Notes: generated from the letters alone by a model not told the origin. Shown: positions 8,817 through 18,337, counted from the stretch's first letter. The stretch is DNA of 64,000 nt from Frigoribacterium sp. Leaf8 (GCF_001421165.1 NZ_LMKB01000005.1:1346827-1410826); one strand, 5' to 3'. Numbers and translations are program-made.

Positions 8817-9202
8817 GGTGTTCTCCTTCTCGAGGGTGGAACGGGGTCGAACGATACCCGGACGATATACCCCCACGGGTGGCCCGTCAGGGCTGACGCC
8901 CAGGCAGGAGGCGCGGCCGCCGAGATCCCGAACGGTCCTGTTCTGGGGGTCCCCACGCACTCGTTCGGGGGGTTCGGGCGACCGGGCGAGGGTGGTTGAG
9001 TTCCATTCGTGGGTATGAACCCCCACCGACGGCGCGTTGCCGTCACCTCTCCGGCGTTCCCCGACGTCCGCCGGCGAGCCCTGCTGCCTCGGCGTTCCCC
9101 GACGTCCGCCGAGGCGGCAGGACCTCCGTCGTTCCCCGACGTCCGACGGAGTCGTACGTCCCTCGGTGACGGTCCGCGCCTCCGAGATCCCTGGAGTCCG
9201 CC
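8817..9202. other. 386-nt intergenic region between divergent genes
   Basis: No gene seen. From left to right it holds the PadR leader; an A/T-rich stretch with two similar boxes (about 8853-8873, CGATACCCGGACGATATACC) that may be the PadR promoter or operator; one copy of the dispersed motif (8907-8916); and the three-hairpin element (9047-9151) in the leader of the protease gene. A GGAG lies 7 nt before the protease ATG at 9203. Confidence 0.5.
9047..9151. repeat. Three tandem hairpins with an identical 14-nt loop
   Basis: GTTCCCCGACGTCC occurs at 9056-9069, 9094-9107 and 9131-9144 (38 and 37 nt apart). Each copy is flanked by a different but self-complementary stem: CCGGC/GCCGG plus CTC/GAG after one mismatch (unit 1); a 14-bp stem from 9080 to 9121 with one G-T pair, inner part GCCTCGGC/GCCGAGGC (unit 2); CTCCGTC/GACGGAG (unit 3). 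The loop is constant while the stems vary with compensation, which indicates selection on a folded DNA or RNA. It sits 52 nt before the protease start codon. Confidence 0.8.
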
Positions 9203-11224
9203 ATGCCCTCGTTCCCGACCCGCCGCCTCGCGGCGACCGCCGCCGCCGCGGCCCTGCTGTTCACCGTCCTGGTGACCGCCCCCGCCCAGGCCGCGACCCC
9301 GTCGCCCGCCCCGGCCGCCACCGTCCCCACCACGACGGCCGCCGCCTCGACGGCCACGTCGGGCGTCTCGGCCGACCTGTCCGGCGACATGATGACGGTG
9401 CCCGCGGCGCCCCTGCTGAGGGCCCAGACCGACGACGACGTGTCGCCGACGACCGGGGTGACGGACCACCCGGTGTACGTCAGCGTCGCGGCGGCGACGG
9501 CCGCGACCTCGGACGACTCCCCCACGCCTCCCGACGACGCCTCGATCCGGGCCGCCGTGACGCAGCTGCACGACTACTGGTGGGCGGAGTCGGGTCACAC
9601 CGTGAACGTGACGCTCGCCGGCATCGAGACCCGGTCGCTCGACCAGGCGTCGTGCGTCCCGGCCACGGTGCTCAACACGGTCCACACCTCGGCCTTCGGC
9701 GGACGGTTCGCCCGGTACGCGTGGGCCGGCACGAACGAGCACCTGATCGTCCTGAGCCGCGAGACCTGCGGGACGACGGCGACCGCGTTCGGCACGGTCG
9801 GCGGCGACGGCGGCGAGGTCTTCAGCTCGTACGGAGCGGGCAGCACGCTGGGCGTCCCCGTGCTGCTGCACGAGTTCGGCCACAACCTCGGCTTCGGCCA
9901 CGCCGGTGCCGGCATGTGCCGCAGCACGACGTCGTTCGACGGGGCCGCGAGCGACTACCGGTACGCCACGTCGACCGACTCCCCCGCCACCTGCCCCGTG
10001 CTCGAGTACGGGGACTTCCTCGACATCATGGGCTACTCGGTCTCGTCGTCCCGCCCCCACCTGTCGTCCGTCCAGCGGGTCCGCGCCGGTTACCTGACCG
10101 ACGTCACCACGCTCAGCGGGGCGGGCACGACCCGCCAGGTCACCGTCGCGTCGCTCGACGGTGCCGCGAAGGGCCGCGCCGTCAAGGTGGTCGACCCGGT
10201 CAGCGGTCAGGACTACTACGTCGAGTACCGCACCGCGACCGGGACGGACGCCACCAGCCCGGAGTTCGGCGGACGTTCTCCGTCCTGCGCCCTCGTCGGA
10301 TCGGGCTTCACGCGCTGCGCGCTCACCAGCGACAAGACGACCGGCAGCGTTCGGGTGCTCCGACCCCTCACCCTCGCGGGCAGCACGGTGTCGACCGTCG
10401 CCCTGGCGGTCGGCCTCGACGCCGGGCGCGACCCCAGCCGTCGCGACACGCACCTCGACGCGGGCGAGTCGTTCACCAGCGCGAACGGCGGGTTCACGGT
10501 GTCGGTCCGCTCGATGACCCCGTCGGGCGGAGCGGTCCTCGACGTGAGCCTCGCCGGGGGGTCCGCCAAGGTGCCCGCCTCCGCTCCGGCCCCGACCCTG
10601 TCGGCCCCGGCGCCCGCGACCGCACCCGCGACGACGACCAGTCGCCTGAGCGTCGACCGCACCCGCCAGACCCACGGCTCGAGCACCCCGATCACGACGA
10701 CCACCCAGGTCGTCGCGTCGGACGGCTCGGCCCCGAGCGGGACGGTGACGCTCCGGGACGGCACGGCCGTCGTCGGCAGCACGAAGGTCGGGTCCGACGG
10801 GCGCGCCACGGTGACCCTGCCGGGGACGACCGCGGCGGGCACCCACCAGCTGCGCGCCTCCTTCGTCCCTGCCACGACGACGCAGTCCGGCTCGGACTCG
10901 GCGGTCGTCGGAGTGACCGTCGACAAGGCCTCCTCGTCCAGCGCGCTGACCCGCGGGACGACGGCGATCACCAAGAACAAGGCGGCGACGGTCACGGTCA
11001 CGGTGTCGGCCCCCGGCGTCCCCCGCCCCACCGGCACCGTGACCGTGACCTCGGGCGGCAGGACCGTCGGCACCGCCACCGTCTCGGCCGACGGAGCAGG
11101 ACGCGTCACCGTGCCGGTGGGGACCTTCACCCGCGGGGGCACGTACGTCTTGTCCGCGTCGTACGCCGGGTCGGGCAACGTGTCGGCCAGCGTCTCGAAG
11201 CGGATGATCGTCGTCCTGCGCTGA
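9203..11224 (+). CDS. Secreted metzincin-type zinc metalloprotease with Ig-like repeats
   Basis: 673 residues. Signal peptide 1-30 (ending APAQA). A propeptide-like region leads to the catalytic domain with the zinc motif HEFGHNLGFGH (223-233; Glu224 catalytic) and the Met-turn DIMGYS (274-279), which places it among metzincins. Four cysteines in the catalytic region probably form disulfides. After a beta-rich region (about 310-470) come two Ig-like repeats (about 480-575 and 580-673) with the pattern SGTVTLRDGT...GRATVTLPG...G-x-H-x-L-x-A-x-F, typical adhesion or spacing modules. No membrane anchor, so it is secreted. Likely role: degradation of host or environmental protein (inference). Confidence 0.85.
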   Translation: MPSFPTRRLAATAAAAALLFTVLVTAPAQAATPSPAPAATVPTTTAAASTATSGVSADLSGDMMTVPAAPLLRAQTDDDVSPTTGVTDHPVYVSVAAATAATSDDSPTPPDDASIRAAVTQLHDYWWAESGHTVNVTLAGIETRSLDQASCVPATVLNTVHTSAFGGRFARYAWAGTNEHLIVLSRETCGTTATAFGTVGGDGGEVFSSYGAGSTLGVPVLLHEFGHNLGFGHAGAGMCRSTTSFDGAASDYRYATSTDSPATCPVLEYGDFLDIMGYSVSSSRPHLSSVQRVRAGYLTDVTTLSGAGTTRQVTVASLDGAAKGRAVKVVDPVSGQDYYVEYRTATGTDATSPEFGGRSPSCALVGSGFTRCALTSDKTTGSVRVLRPLTLAGSTVSTVALAVGLDAGRDPSRRDTHLDAGESFTSANGGFTVSVRSMTPSGGAVLDVSLAGGSAKVPASAPAPTLSAPAPATAPATTTSRLSVDRTRQTHGSSTPITTTTQVVASDGSAPSGTVTLRDGTAVVGSTKVGSDGRATVTLPGTTAAGTHQLRASFVPATTTQSGSDSAVVGVTVDKASSSSALTRGTTAITKNKAATVTVTVSAPGVPRPTGTVTVTSGGRTVGTATVSADGAGRVTVPVGTFTRGGTYVLSASYAGSGNVSASVSKRMIVVLR

Positions 11225-11230
11225 CGAGCG

Positions 11231-11369
11231 CGGCGCCGAGTCCTCGGCGCCGGGTCCGCGACCCGGGCGCCGGAGCGTCAGGAGGCGCGGGTCGCGACCA
11301 CAGAGGGGCGGTGCGTCATGGCCCGGGACCGTGACGCACCGCCCGGCCCGACAGGAAGAGCTGTCGGGC
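11231..11369. terminator. Cluster of three strong hairpins between convergent genes
   Basis: CGGCGCCGAG/CTCGGCGCCG (11231-11252), a 13-bp stem GGGCGGTGCGTCA/TGACGCACCGCCC (11306-11344) and GCCCGACAG/CTGTCGGGC around GAAGAG (11346-11369). The region lies between the ends of the protease gene and the convergent glycosidase gene, and a copy of the dispersed motif (11281-11290) sits between the hairpins. Bidirectional termination is inferred. Confidence 0.6.
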
Positions 11370-11407
11370 GGCCGGGCCTTCTCAGGAGCCCGGCGGCCTG
11401 CCGGCGG

Positions 11408-13120
11408 CTACCGCGGAGTCACCGTGATCGAGTCGAGCTCGGCGAATCCGGTGCCCCCGGCGAAGTTCGGAGAACCCTTCGCCAGACGGATCACGTTGAC
11501 CCCGGCCTTGAGCGTGACGGGTGTGGCCGCCGAGGTGGCGAACCGCCCCCAGCCACCCGTCGGTGCGTACGACACCGTCGAGAACGCACCACCGTTGAAG
11601 GCGAGGCCCTGCGTCGACGTCGTTGCGCCTCCGTTCGCGTAGCGGGTCGTCAACGAGTAGCTGCCGGCCGTCGGCACCTCGACCACGAAATCGACGAACG
11701 AGTTCGACCGGCCGTCACCCAGACCGTCGATGCGACCCACGTAGCCGGAGTTGGACGCCGAGGACGACGACAGGATCGACGCGTTGACCACCGTCGCGTT
11801 CTCGGCCTCGTAGGTCTGCTGGTAGCTCGTGGCCGGGCCCGAGGCGGGCGTGACGACCACCTGGTAGGCGCCGAGGTAGTCCTGGTTCGGGATGGGGACG
11901 GTGACGGCCCCGTTCACGACGGCGACGGTGGTACTCGACAGCTGGGTCGGGGCAGCGACGTTCGCCATGCGTCCCGAGCGCGGCGTGTAGTTCACCGTCA
12001 CCCTGACCTGCGACCCGAGAGCGGCCAGTCCCTTGACCTGTACGGCGTTGTCACCGAACGTCCCGCCGAACGCGACGTTGACGATCCCGCGTGTCGAGTC
12101 GTACGAGGCGAACCCGTCGAGATCGCCCGAGGGCGTCACGTCGACCATGGAGCCCGCCATCTCGCCGTACCACTTGTAGAGCCAGTACGACCCGGTCGGA
12201 GCGTTGTTCCAGACGAGTCCCCCGACCGTCCCGGATTCGTACCAGTACGCGCGTTCGGCGTCCTTGATGCCGGTGCGCTCGAACTGCGCGATGAAGTGGG
12301 CCGCGACGCTGGGGGTGTCGACCTGGTTCGGCGAACCGTATTCGTTGATCGAGATCGGACGCGGGCTGATGCCGAGGTCACGCTCGATCGATCGGTAGTC
12401 GGCCACGTGCTCGTCGACGTCGGCCCACCCGCCGTCGTCCAGTTCGTGCCAGACGACGACGTCCGGCAGGGTGCCGTCGGCCTTCGCCCTGGCCATGAAC
12501 TCGCGCATGCGGTCGGGGTAGTAGCGGCTGTAGCTCGGACCCACGATCGGCGTCACCGTGTCCTGCAGCTTCACCTGGCGGTAGGTCCGGGTCCACCCGT
12601 CCAGGAACGGGCCCGCCTTCGCGGTGTCCCAGGTGCCGTCGGGCTCGTTCCACAGCTCCCAGCCGTTGATGTTCGTCGTGCCCGCCGCGGCGACCCGGGC
12701 CCCGACCATCGTGTCGATCTTCTGCGTCCAGTCCTGCCAGCTGATCCAGCGGTACGGGAAGTCCGGGTAGACGTCGGGCATGCGGGCGTACGACTGTGCA
12801 CCGTCGCGGGTGAACGCGTTCGCCGTCTTCAGCACGTCGCCGGTCGGCACGGTGGCACCGTTGCCGAGCTGCTGCACGCCGGGAGCGGGCTGCGTGTGCT
12901 GCTTCAGCCGCAACGGCGTCAGCAGACCAGGGGCCGGCGTCGTGTCGGACGCCACGGCGTACAGCCCCCCGGCTCCGACGTGGGTGACGGGCCTGATGCT
13001 CGTCGAGGCGTCGACGACGAGCGTGTTGCCCGCCGCTTCTGCGGGTGCCGCCGGTGCGACGAGCGCCGCGAGGACCGCCGTCGCCGCCAGCAGTCCCGTC
13101 GTGATCTTCGTTCGGTTCAC
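11408..13120 (-). CDS. Secreted clan GH-A glycoside hydrolase with C-terminal CBM6/35-like domain
   Basis: 570 residues from GTG 13120 (AAAGGAG 8 nt upstream). Signal peptide 1-30 (ending APAEAA). A TIM-barrel domain (about 35-345) carries WELWNEPDG with Glu159 as likely acid/base and ISINEYG with Glu260 as likely nucleophile, the clan GH-A arrangement closest to GH39-like enzymes. A beta-domain follows, then a carbohydrate-binding module (about 430-570) starting YEAENATV with GYVGRIDGLGDG and a final ELDSITVTPR strand, as in CBM6/CBM35. It lies just downstream of the GH127 gene on the same strand, suggesting joint attack on arabinose-containing plant glycans. Exact substrate is not predictable. 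Confidence 0.75.
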   Translation of the reverse strand: MNRTKITTGLLAATAVLAALVAPAAPAEAAGNTLVVDASTSIRPVTHVGAGGLYAVASDTTPAPGLLTPLRLKQHTQPAPGVQQLGNGATVPTGDVLKTANAFTRDGAQSYARMPDVYPDFPYRWISWQDWTQKIDTMVGARVAAAGTTNINGWELWNEPDGTWDTAKAGPFLDGWTRTYRQVKLQDTVTPIVGPSYSRYYPDRMREFMARAKADGTLPDVVVWHELDDGGWADVDEHVADYRSIERDLGISPRPISINEYGSPNQVDTPSVAAHFIAQFERTGIKDAERAYWYESGTVGGLVWNNAPTGSYWLYKWYGEMAGSMVDVTPSGDLDGFASYDSTRGIVNVAFGGTFGDNAVQVKGLAALGSQVRVTVNYTPRSGRMANVAAPTQLSSTTVAVVNGAVTVPIPNQDYLGAYQVVVTPASGPATSYQQTYEAENATVVNASILSSSSASNSGYVGRIDGLGDGRSNSFVDFVVEVPTAGSYSLTTRYANGGATTSTQGLAFNGGAFSTVSYAPTGGWGRFATSAATPVTLKAGVNVIRLAKGSPNFAGGTGFAELDSITVTPR

Positions 13121-13198
13121 AGAGAAGCTCCTTTGCTTTCTTCGAGGGATGGAACCGGGTCGCACCGCCCTCACGGGCGGGACGTCAGGAGGCGCGGG

Positions 13199-15118
13199 TC
13201 AGCCCTCGACCCGGGCGACGGGCAGCCAGACCCTCATGGTCGACGGCCCGCGGTTCGCCCAGGTGGCGTAGGGCACGAGGGCGACCGCGCCGAGCGGGCC
13301 GGTCGCGTCGCCGGGCTCGCCGTACGGCCAGTCGGCGGTGGCCGCGGCCAGACGTGACACCTCGACCGTGGCACCCCGCTCGGTGGTCACCGGTTCGACC
13401 GAGGTGTCGACGACCACGTCGTTGACGTCGCCGTCGGGCAGGTCGGTCGACTCGAGCGCCAGCACGAGCGGGCCGCGCTGAACGGCGACCTGGCCGCGCA
13501 CCGCGTCGATCCGGGGGTCGGGCAGGCTCCACCGGGCCTGCATCGGCAGGTCGACCGTGACGACGTCGCCCGCCGCGAACCGGCCCCGGACGGTCGTCGA
13601 GCGTCCGTCCCGCACGGACGGTGTCTGGCCGGGCGCCTCGATGCGTGCCGAGCCCGCCCACGAGGGAATGCGCAGGTCGAGGTCGACCTCGCGTCGCGTG
13701 TCGTCGCGCCAGGTGATGCGGACCGCGCCGTCGTAGGGGTAGCCGCTGCGCACCGACAGGGCGATCGGCGTGCCGTCGGAAAGGGTGGTGTCGACGTCGT
13801 ACTCGCCGTACTGGTGCACCTGCAGCCCGGCCGGCGTCTTGGTCGCGAAGGTCGACTCGACGCTCGCGAGCGTGCGGGCGACGTTCGTCGGGCAGCACGA
13901 GACCTCGAACCAGGGCGCCCGGAGGCTCGACAGGGCGCGGGCGTTCAGCTCGTCCTCGTCGGGGGCGACGCCGTCGGTGCGCTGGTGCAACGTGTTCGTG
14001 TAGAAGAAGGCACGCCCGTCCTCGCGGGGCGAGGCCATCACGTTGTTGAACAGCGTGCGTTCGATCAGGTCCGCGTAGCGCGGGTCGCCTTCCTGCAGCA
14101 GCAGGCGCCACGACAGCATGTTCGAGGCGATGCCGGCGCAGGTCTCCGAGTAGGCGCGATCCGGCGGAAGCTCGAAGTCGGCACCGTACGCCTCGTCCTG
14201 GTGGTGCGAGCCCATCCCGCCGGTGACGTACGTGCGGCGCGCGACGGTCGCCTCCCACTGCCGCCGGACGGCGTCGGCGAGTTCGTCGTCGCCGGTCTCG
14301 ACGGCCACGTCGAGGGCCCCGGCCGCCAGGTACAACGCCCGCACCGCGTGCCCACGCAGCACCTCGGCCTCCCGCACCGGCACGTCGTCCTGGAAGTACT
14401 CCTGGCCGTACTCGATCGGCGCCAGCAGGCCGCGGCCGCGGCGCTCGACGAAGAGGCGCGCGAGCTCGACGTAGCGGGGCTCGTCGAGGGCGCGGCCGAA
14501 CTCGACGAGCGCGACCTCGATCTCGGGGTGCCCGCAGACCGCCACCCGCCCGTCGGGCCCGAACTCGACCCAGAGGTGGTCGGCCAGGCGGCGGGCGACG
14601 TCGACCAGGGCGCTCTCGATGCCGGTCCTCTCGGCCGCGACGGCCGCCTGGACGAGGTGGCCGAAGCTGTAGAGCTCGTGGCCCCATTCGAGGTTCGAGT
14701 AGCGGGCGGGCTGCCAGGGACGACCGAAGCTGGTGTGCAGGTAGCCGTCGTCGTCCTGCGCCGAGGCGACCCGGTACACCAGCTGGTCGTAGCGCGACGA
14801 GAGGTCGGCGTCGTGCGATCGGCCGAGCTCCCACGCCATGCCCTCGAGCAGCTTGTAGACCTCGCTGTCGACGAACTCGATGCCGGCGTGCACCCAGCCG
14901 GCCTGATGGGACGCGGCCCGGTCGAAGTTGCCCGTCCAGCCGATGCGCTCCATCCAGTCCTCGCAGTGGCGCAGCACGACGTCGGCGTTCAGGCGTTGCT
15001 TCTCGGCCCAGTACCCGCCGGTCAGGCGGATCTCGGACGAGTCGAGCGGGGTCAGGGTCGACCGGCCGGGCCGGACCGGGCCCGAGAACGGTGCGGTCGA
15101 GGTGTGGATGGTGGTCAC
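13199..15118 (-). CDS. GH127-family beta-L-arabinofuranosidase
   Basis: About 639 residues. GTG 15118 was chosen because GAGGAG lies 7 nt upstream; an ATG at 15151 is the alternative. The sequence follows GH127 (DUF1680) throughout: GGYWAEKQRLNAD near the start, DGYLHT, VTGGMGSHHQDEAYG, the SETCAGIASNMLSWR segment (Glu and Cys of the active site) and FEVSCCPTNVAR (Cys pair, nucleophile and zinc ligand in characterised members). GH127 enzymes release L-arabinofuranose from beta-1,2-linked arabino-oligosaccharides such as those on plant hydroxyproline-rich proteins. No signal peptide, so it works in the cytoplasm on what the adjacent ABC importer brings in. Confidence 0.88.
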   Translation of the reverse strand: MTTIHTSTAPFSGPVRPGRSTLTPLDSSEIRLTGGYWAEKQRLNADVVLRHCEDWMERIGWTGNFDRAASHQAGWVHAGIEFVDSEVYKLLEGMAWELGRSHDADLSSRYDQLVYRVASAQDDDGYLHTSFGRPWQPARYSNLEWGHELYSFGHLVQAAVAAERTGIESALVDVARRLADHLWVEFGPDGRVAVCGHPEIEVALVEFGRALDEPRYVELARLFVERRGRGLLAPIEYGQEYFQDDVPVREAEVLRGHAVRALYLAAGALDVAVETGDDELADAVRRQWEATVARRTYVTGGMGSHHQDEAYGADFELPPDRAYSETCAGIASNMLSWRLLLQEGDPRYADLIERTLFNNVMASPREDGRAFFYTNTLHQRTDGVAPDEDELNARALSSLRAPWFEVSCCPTNVARTLASVESTFATKTPAGLQVHQYGEYDVDTTLSDGTPIALSVRSGYPYDGAVRITWRDDTRREVDLDLRIPSWAGSARIEAPGQTPSVRDGRSTTVRGRFAAGDVVTVDLPMQARWSLPDPRIDAVRGQVAVQRGPLVLALESTDLPDGDVNDVVVDTSVEPVTTERGATVEVSRLAAATADWPYGEPGDATGPLGAVALVPYATWANRGPSTMRVWLPVARVEG

Positions 15119-15199
15119 GGGCGTGCTCCTCGCGGGATGTGTGGTGGTCATGTCGGTTCGGTCCTGTCGGCCAGGCGCTGTCGTCTCGGGGAGGCCGGC

Positions 15200-16078
15200 T
15201 CAGTCCTTGACGGCACCGGCGGTGACGCCGGCGGCGACGTACCGCTGGGCGACGACGAGCAGGACGGTGGCGGGGATCGACGCGACCACGGCGGTCGCCA
15301 TGATCGAGTTCCACTCCTGGTTGTTGTTGCCGATGTAGCGGTAGATGCCGAGGGTGATGGTCTGGGCCGAGCCTCCGCTGTTGAGCGTCGACGAGAAGAC
15401 GAAGTCCGACCAGGCCCACAAGAACGCGAACAGCCCGACGGTGACGGCCGAGTTGCGGCTGACCGGAAGCACCACCGAGACGAACGTCCGCCACGAGCCG
15501 GCCCCGTCGAGCTTCGCGGCGCTCAGCAACTCGTCGGGGATGCCGCTCATGAACGCGGTGAAGATCAGCACGCCGAACGGCACCGCGAGCGTCGAGTCGG
15601 CGATCACGAGACCCCACCACTCGTTGAGGATGCCGAGGTTGAGGTAGATCGCGTAGAAGCCCATCGCCATGATGACCTGGGGGATCATCTGCGCGACCAG
15701 CAGGACGAAGCTGAGCGCGCCTCCCCCCTTGGGCCGCAGCTTGGCGAGCGAGTACGCGGCCGGTGCCGACAGGGCGACCGTCACGACGACGGTGCCGAGC
15801 CCGACCAGCAGGCTCGTGCCGAGGTAGGGCAGCTGCTCGGACACGACGGCCGCGTAGCCGTCGAGCGTGGGATTCGTCGGGAACCACGACGGCGGGCTCT
15901 GCCGCATCTGCGCCGTCGGCGTCAGCGAGACGTTGATCATCCAGTAGATGGGGAACAACATGATCGCCGTGAAGACGACGCCGAGGACGGTCGTGGCCAG
16001 GCTGCGCCGGCCGGCCCGCCGCGAGGAGGCGCGGCGCACGTCCGATCGCGGGGCGGGGGTCCGGGTGATGACGCTCAT
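15200..16078 (-). CDS. ABC sugar transporter permease (MalG type)
   Basis: 292 residues, six predicted membrane helices. The EAA loop that docks the ATPase reads SAAKLDGAGSWRTFVSVVLP (about 190-210). The C-terminal end YVAAGVTAGAVKD is typical of MalG/AraQ-like permeases. The start codon overlaps the stop of the partner permease (ATGA at 16075-16078). No ATPase gene is in the cluster; actinobacterial importers of this kind normally share a common MsiK-type ATPase encoded elsewhere. The substrate is probably arabino-oligosaccharide, from the neighbouring GH127 gene (inference). Confidence 0.87.
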   Translation of the reverse strand: MSVITRTPAPRSDVRRASSRRAGRRSLATTVLGVVFTAIMLFPIYWMINVSLTPTAQMRQSPPSWFPTNPTLDGYAAVVSEQLPYLGTSLLVGLGTVVVTVALSAPAAYSLAKLRPKGGGALSFVLLVAQMIPQVIMAMGFYAIYLNLGILNEWWGLVIADSTLAVPFGVLIFTAFMSGIPDELLSAAKLDGAGSWRTFVSVVLPVSRNSAVTVGLFAFLWAWSDFVFSSTLNSGGSAQTITLGIYRYIGNNNQEWNSIMATAVVASIPATVLLVVAQRYVAAGVTAGAVKD

Positions 16079-17061
16079 GACCGACTCTGCTTCCTCTGCA
16101 CGCGCAGGTAGACGAATCCGCAGATCAGGGCCATCACGATCAGCAGGTTGCCGACGGCGGCCGCGGGGCCGAAGGTCGGGAGGGTCGAGCCGAAGCCCAG
16201 CTGGTACGACCAGATGGCGAAGGTGGTCGAGGCGTCGCCCGGGCCGCCCCGGGTCATGATCCAGATGATGTCGAAGACCTTCAGCGTGTAGACGAGGCCG
16301 AGCAGGATGGTGATGGCCGACACCGGGCGCAGCAGCGGGAACGTGATGCGCCAGAACTTCTGCCAGGCGTTCGCGCCGTCGAGCGCCGCCGCTTCGTAGA
16401 GGTCACCCGAGATGTTCTGCAGGCCGCTGTAGAGGATGACCAGGTTGAACGGGATGCCGATCCAGATGTTGGCGACGATCACGCTCGTCAACGCCCACTG
16501 CGGAGAGGTGAGCCAGTTGACCTGGCTGCCGCCGAAGGTCTCGATCACCGAGTTGACGACGCCGCTCTCGCTGTTGAGCATCCAGGACCAGGTCGACGCG
16601 CTGACGATCAACGGCAGCAGCCACGGCACGAGGAACAACGCGCGCAACGTCGACGACAGCGGGAACCTCTGGAAGAAGAAGACCGCGAGTGCCATGCCGA
16701 TCGAGAACTGGAACGCGATCGAGACGCCCGTGAACAGCAGCGTGTTGACGAGGGCCGGGCCGAACGTCGGGCTGGCGAAGACGTCGGTGAAGTTCTCGAA
16801 CCCGATGAACGGTGCCGTGCCGTCGATGAACGACCGCACGGTGTAGTCGCGGACCGACAGGTCGACGTTGCGGATCAACGGGTAGGCGTAGAAGACCGCG
16901 AGGTAGAGGACGACCGGGGCGATGAAGGCCCAGGCGGTCAGCTGGCCCGCGTCGGGGCGACGGCGACGCCTCGGGCGGCCGGGGCCGGCGGGCGGGACGT
17001 GCGTCCCGCCCGACCGTCCGTCGGGCACGGCCTCGCGACGTTCGAGGATGTCGGTGCTCAT
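16075..17061 (-). CDS. ABC sugar transporter permease (MalF type)
   Basis: 328 residues from ATG 17061, 19 nt after the binding-protein gene. An Arg-rich cytoplasmic N-terminus (about 1-42) precedes six membrane helices; the EAA loop reads YEAAALDGANAWQKFWRITFPLLRP. Forms the heteromeric channel with the MalG-type partner, whose start overlaps its stop codon. Confidence 0.87.
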   Translation of the reverse strand: MSTDILERREAVPDGRSGGTHVPPAGPGRPRRRRRPDAGQLTAWAFIAPVVLYLAVFYAYPLIRNVDLSVRDYTVRSFIDGTAPFIGFENFTDVFASPTFGPALVNTLLFTGVSIAFQFSIGMALAVFFFQRFPLSSTLRALFLVPWLLPLIVSASTWSWMLNSESGVVNSVIETFGGSQVNWLTSPQWALTSVIVANIWIGIPFNLVILYSGLQNISGDLYEAAALDGANAWQKFWRITFPLLRPVSAITILLGLVYTLKVFDIIWIMTRGGPGDASTTFAIWSYQLGFGSTLPTFGPAAAVGNLLIVMALICGFVYLRVQRKQSRS

Positions 17062-17080
17062 GGTCGCTCGTCCCGGGCGG

Positions 17081-18337
17081 TCACTTCGTGGCCGACTCGG
17101 CGGCCTGCTGGGCCTCGTCGAGGGCGTCCTGGGCCGACGACGACCCGCTGAGGCTGTTCTGGACGGCCTTCCAGAGCTGCTCCGAGATCTTCGGGTACTC
17201 GGTGCCGAGGTCGTCGCTCGTGCGCCCCTTGGCATCGCCGACGGCGGTGACCCACGGTTCGAGGTCGGGGTCGGCCTGCACCTGCTGCTCCTGCGCGTCC
17301 TTCGTCGGCGCGACGTACGACAGGGTCGTGTCGGTGGCCACGAGGTTGTCGGTGCTCGTCAGGCACGCCCGGATCTTCTCGCTGACGTCGTACCGGGCGT
17401 CGTCGCTCTGGACGGGGACCGTCAGGAACTCACCGCCCGTGGGGGCCGGTGCCGCGCCTCCGTCCTTCGCGGGGATCGAGATGATGCCGTAGTCGATGCC
17501 CGAGTCCTTGACGCCGGCCAGTTGCCAGGTGCCGTTCTCGCCGAAGGCGTACTCCCCCGTGAGGAACTCCTGCCAGCTCGTGGTCTGCGTGTTGCCGATG
17601 ACCGAGTTCGGGGCGTAGCCGTCCTCGACCCACCCGGTCCAGAGGTCGAGCGCCGACACGGCGTCGTCGGACGAGAGGTCGGTCAGCTCGGCACCGGACC
17701 CCCAGTACCAGGGCAAGAACTGGAAGCTTCCTTCTTCGGTGCCGATGGCCGAGAAGGTGATGCCCTTCCCGCCGGAAGCCGAGACCTTCTCGAGGGCCGA
17801 GGTCAGGGTGTCCCAGTCGGTGATCGACGCGGGGTCGACGCCCGCCGCGTCCAGGACGGTCTTGTTGTAGTACAGCGCCAGGGTGTTGGCGCCGATGGGC
17901 ACCCCGTACGTCGCACCGTCGATCTGTCCGGCCGCGAGGATGTTCTGCTCGATGTCCGAGGTGTCGGCACCGGTCTCGTCGGTGTCGGTCAGCAGGCCCG
18001 CCTCGGCCAGCGTCGAGACGACGGGGTTGTCGACGAGCAGCAGGTCGGGCGAGTTGCCCTGCTGGCCGGCGAGGAGGGCCTTGCTCGTCAGGTCGGAGGT
18101 GTCGTAGCCGGTGCGTTCGACGGTGACGCCGGCCTCGGTGCCACAGGCCTGCACCAGCTTCGCCCAGTCGGACGAGTCGTCGAACTGCGGGTACGGGTCC
18201 CAGAAGGTGTACGTCCCCGACGCGGCCGAGCTGCTGCCGCCCGACGAGCCACCGGCACACCCGGTCAGGGCGAGCGACACGGCGGCCAGACCCACGACGG
18301 CGACGGCCGTCTTCTTGCTGCGGATGAACGAGATCAC
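17081..18337 (-). CDS. ABC sugar transporter substrate-binding lipoprotein
   Basis: 418 residues from GTG 18337 (GAGAGGA upstream). A lipobox LALTGC (cleavage before the Cys at about 26) and a Gly/Ser-rich linker precede a MalE-like extracellular binding protein: TYTFWDPYPQF, LLAGQQGNSPDLLLVDN, YGVPIGANTLALYYNK, FLTGEYAFGENGTWQL. It is first in the operon SBP-MalF-MalG-GH127-GHA, transcribed from the LacI-controlled promoter at 18431-18459. It should capture arabinose-containing oligosaccharides at the cell surface (inference from the operon). Confidence 0.88.
   Translation of the reverse strand: MISFIRSKKTAVAVVGLAAVSLALTGCAGGSSGGSSSAASGTYTFWDPYPQFDDSSDWAKLVQACGTEAGVTVERTGYDTSDLTSKALLAGQQGNSPDLLLVDNPVVSTLAEAGLLTDTDETGADTSDIEQNILAAGQIDGATYGVPIGANTLALYYNKTVLDAAGVDPASITDWDTLTSALEKVSASGGKGITFSAIGTEEGSFQFLPWYWGSGAELTDLSSDDAVSALDLWTGWVEDGYAPNSVIGNTQTTSWQEFLTGEYAFGENGTWQLAGVKDSGIDYGIISIPAKDGGAAPAPTGGEFLTVPVQSDDARYDVSEKIRACLTSTDNLVATDTTLSYVAPTKDAQEQQVQADPDLEPWVTAVGDAKGRTSDDLGTEYPKISEQLWKAVQNSLSGSSSAQDALDEAQQAAESATK

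Noticed and set aside
9047-9151. Could the three 14-15-nt repeats be a CRISPR array?
   Set aside because: Only three units, repeats too short, and the 'spacers' are complementary across each repeat, so they are stems of hairpins; no cas gene is near.
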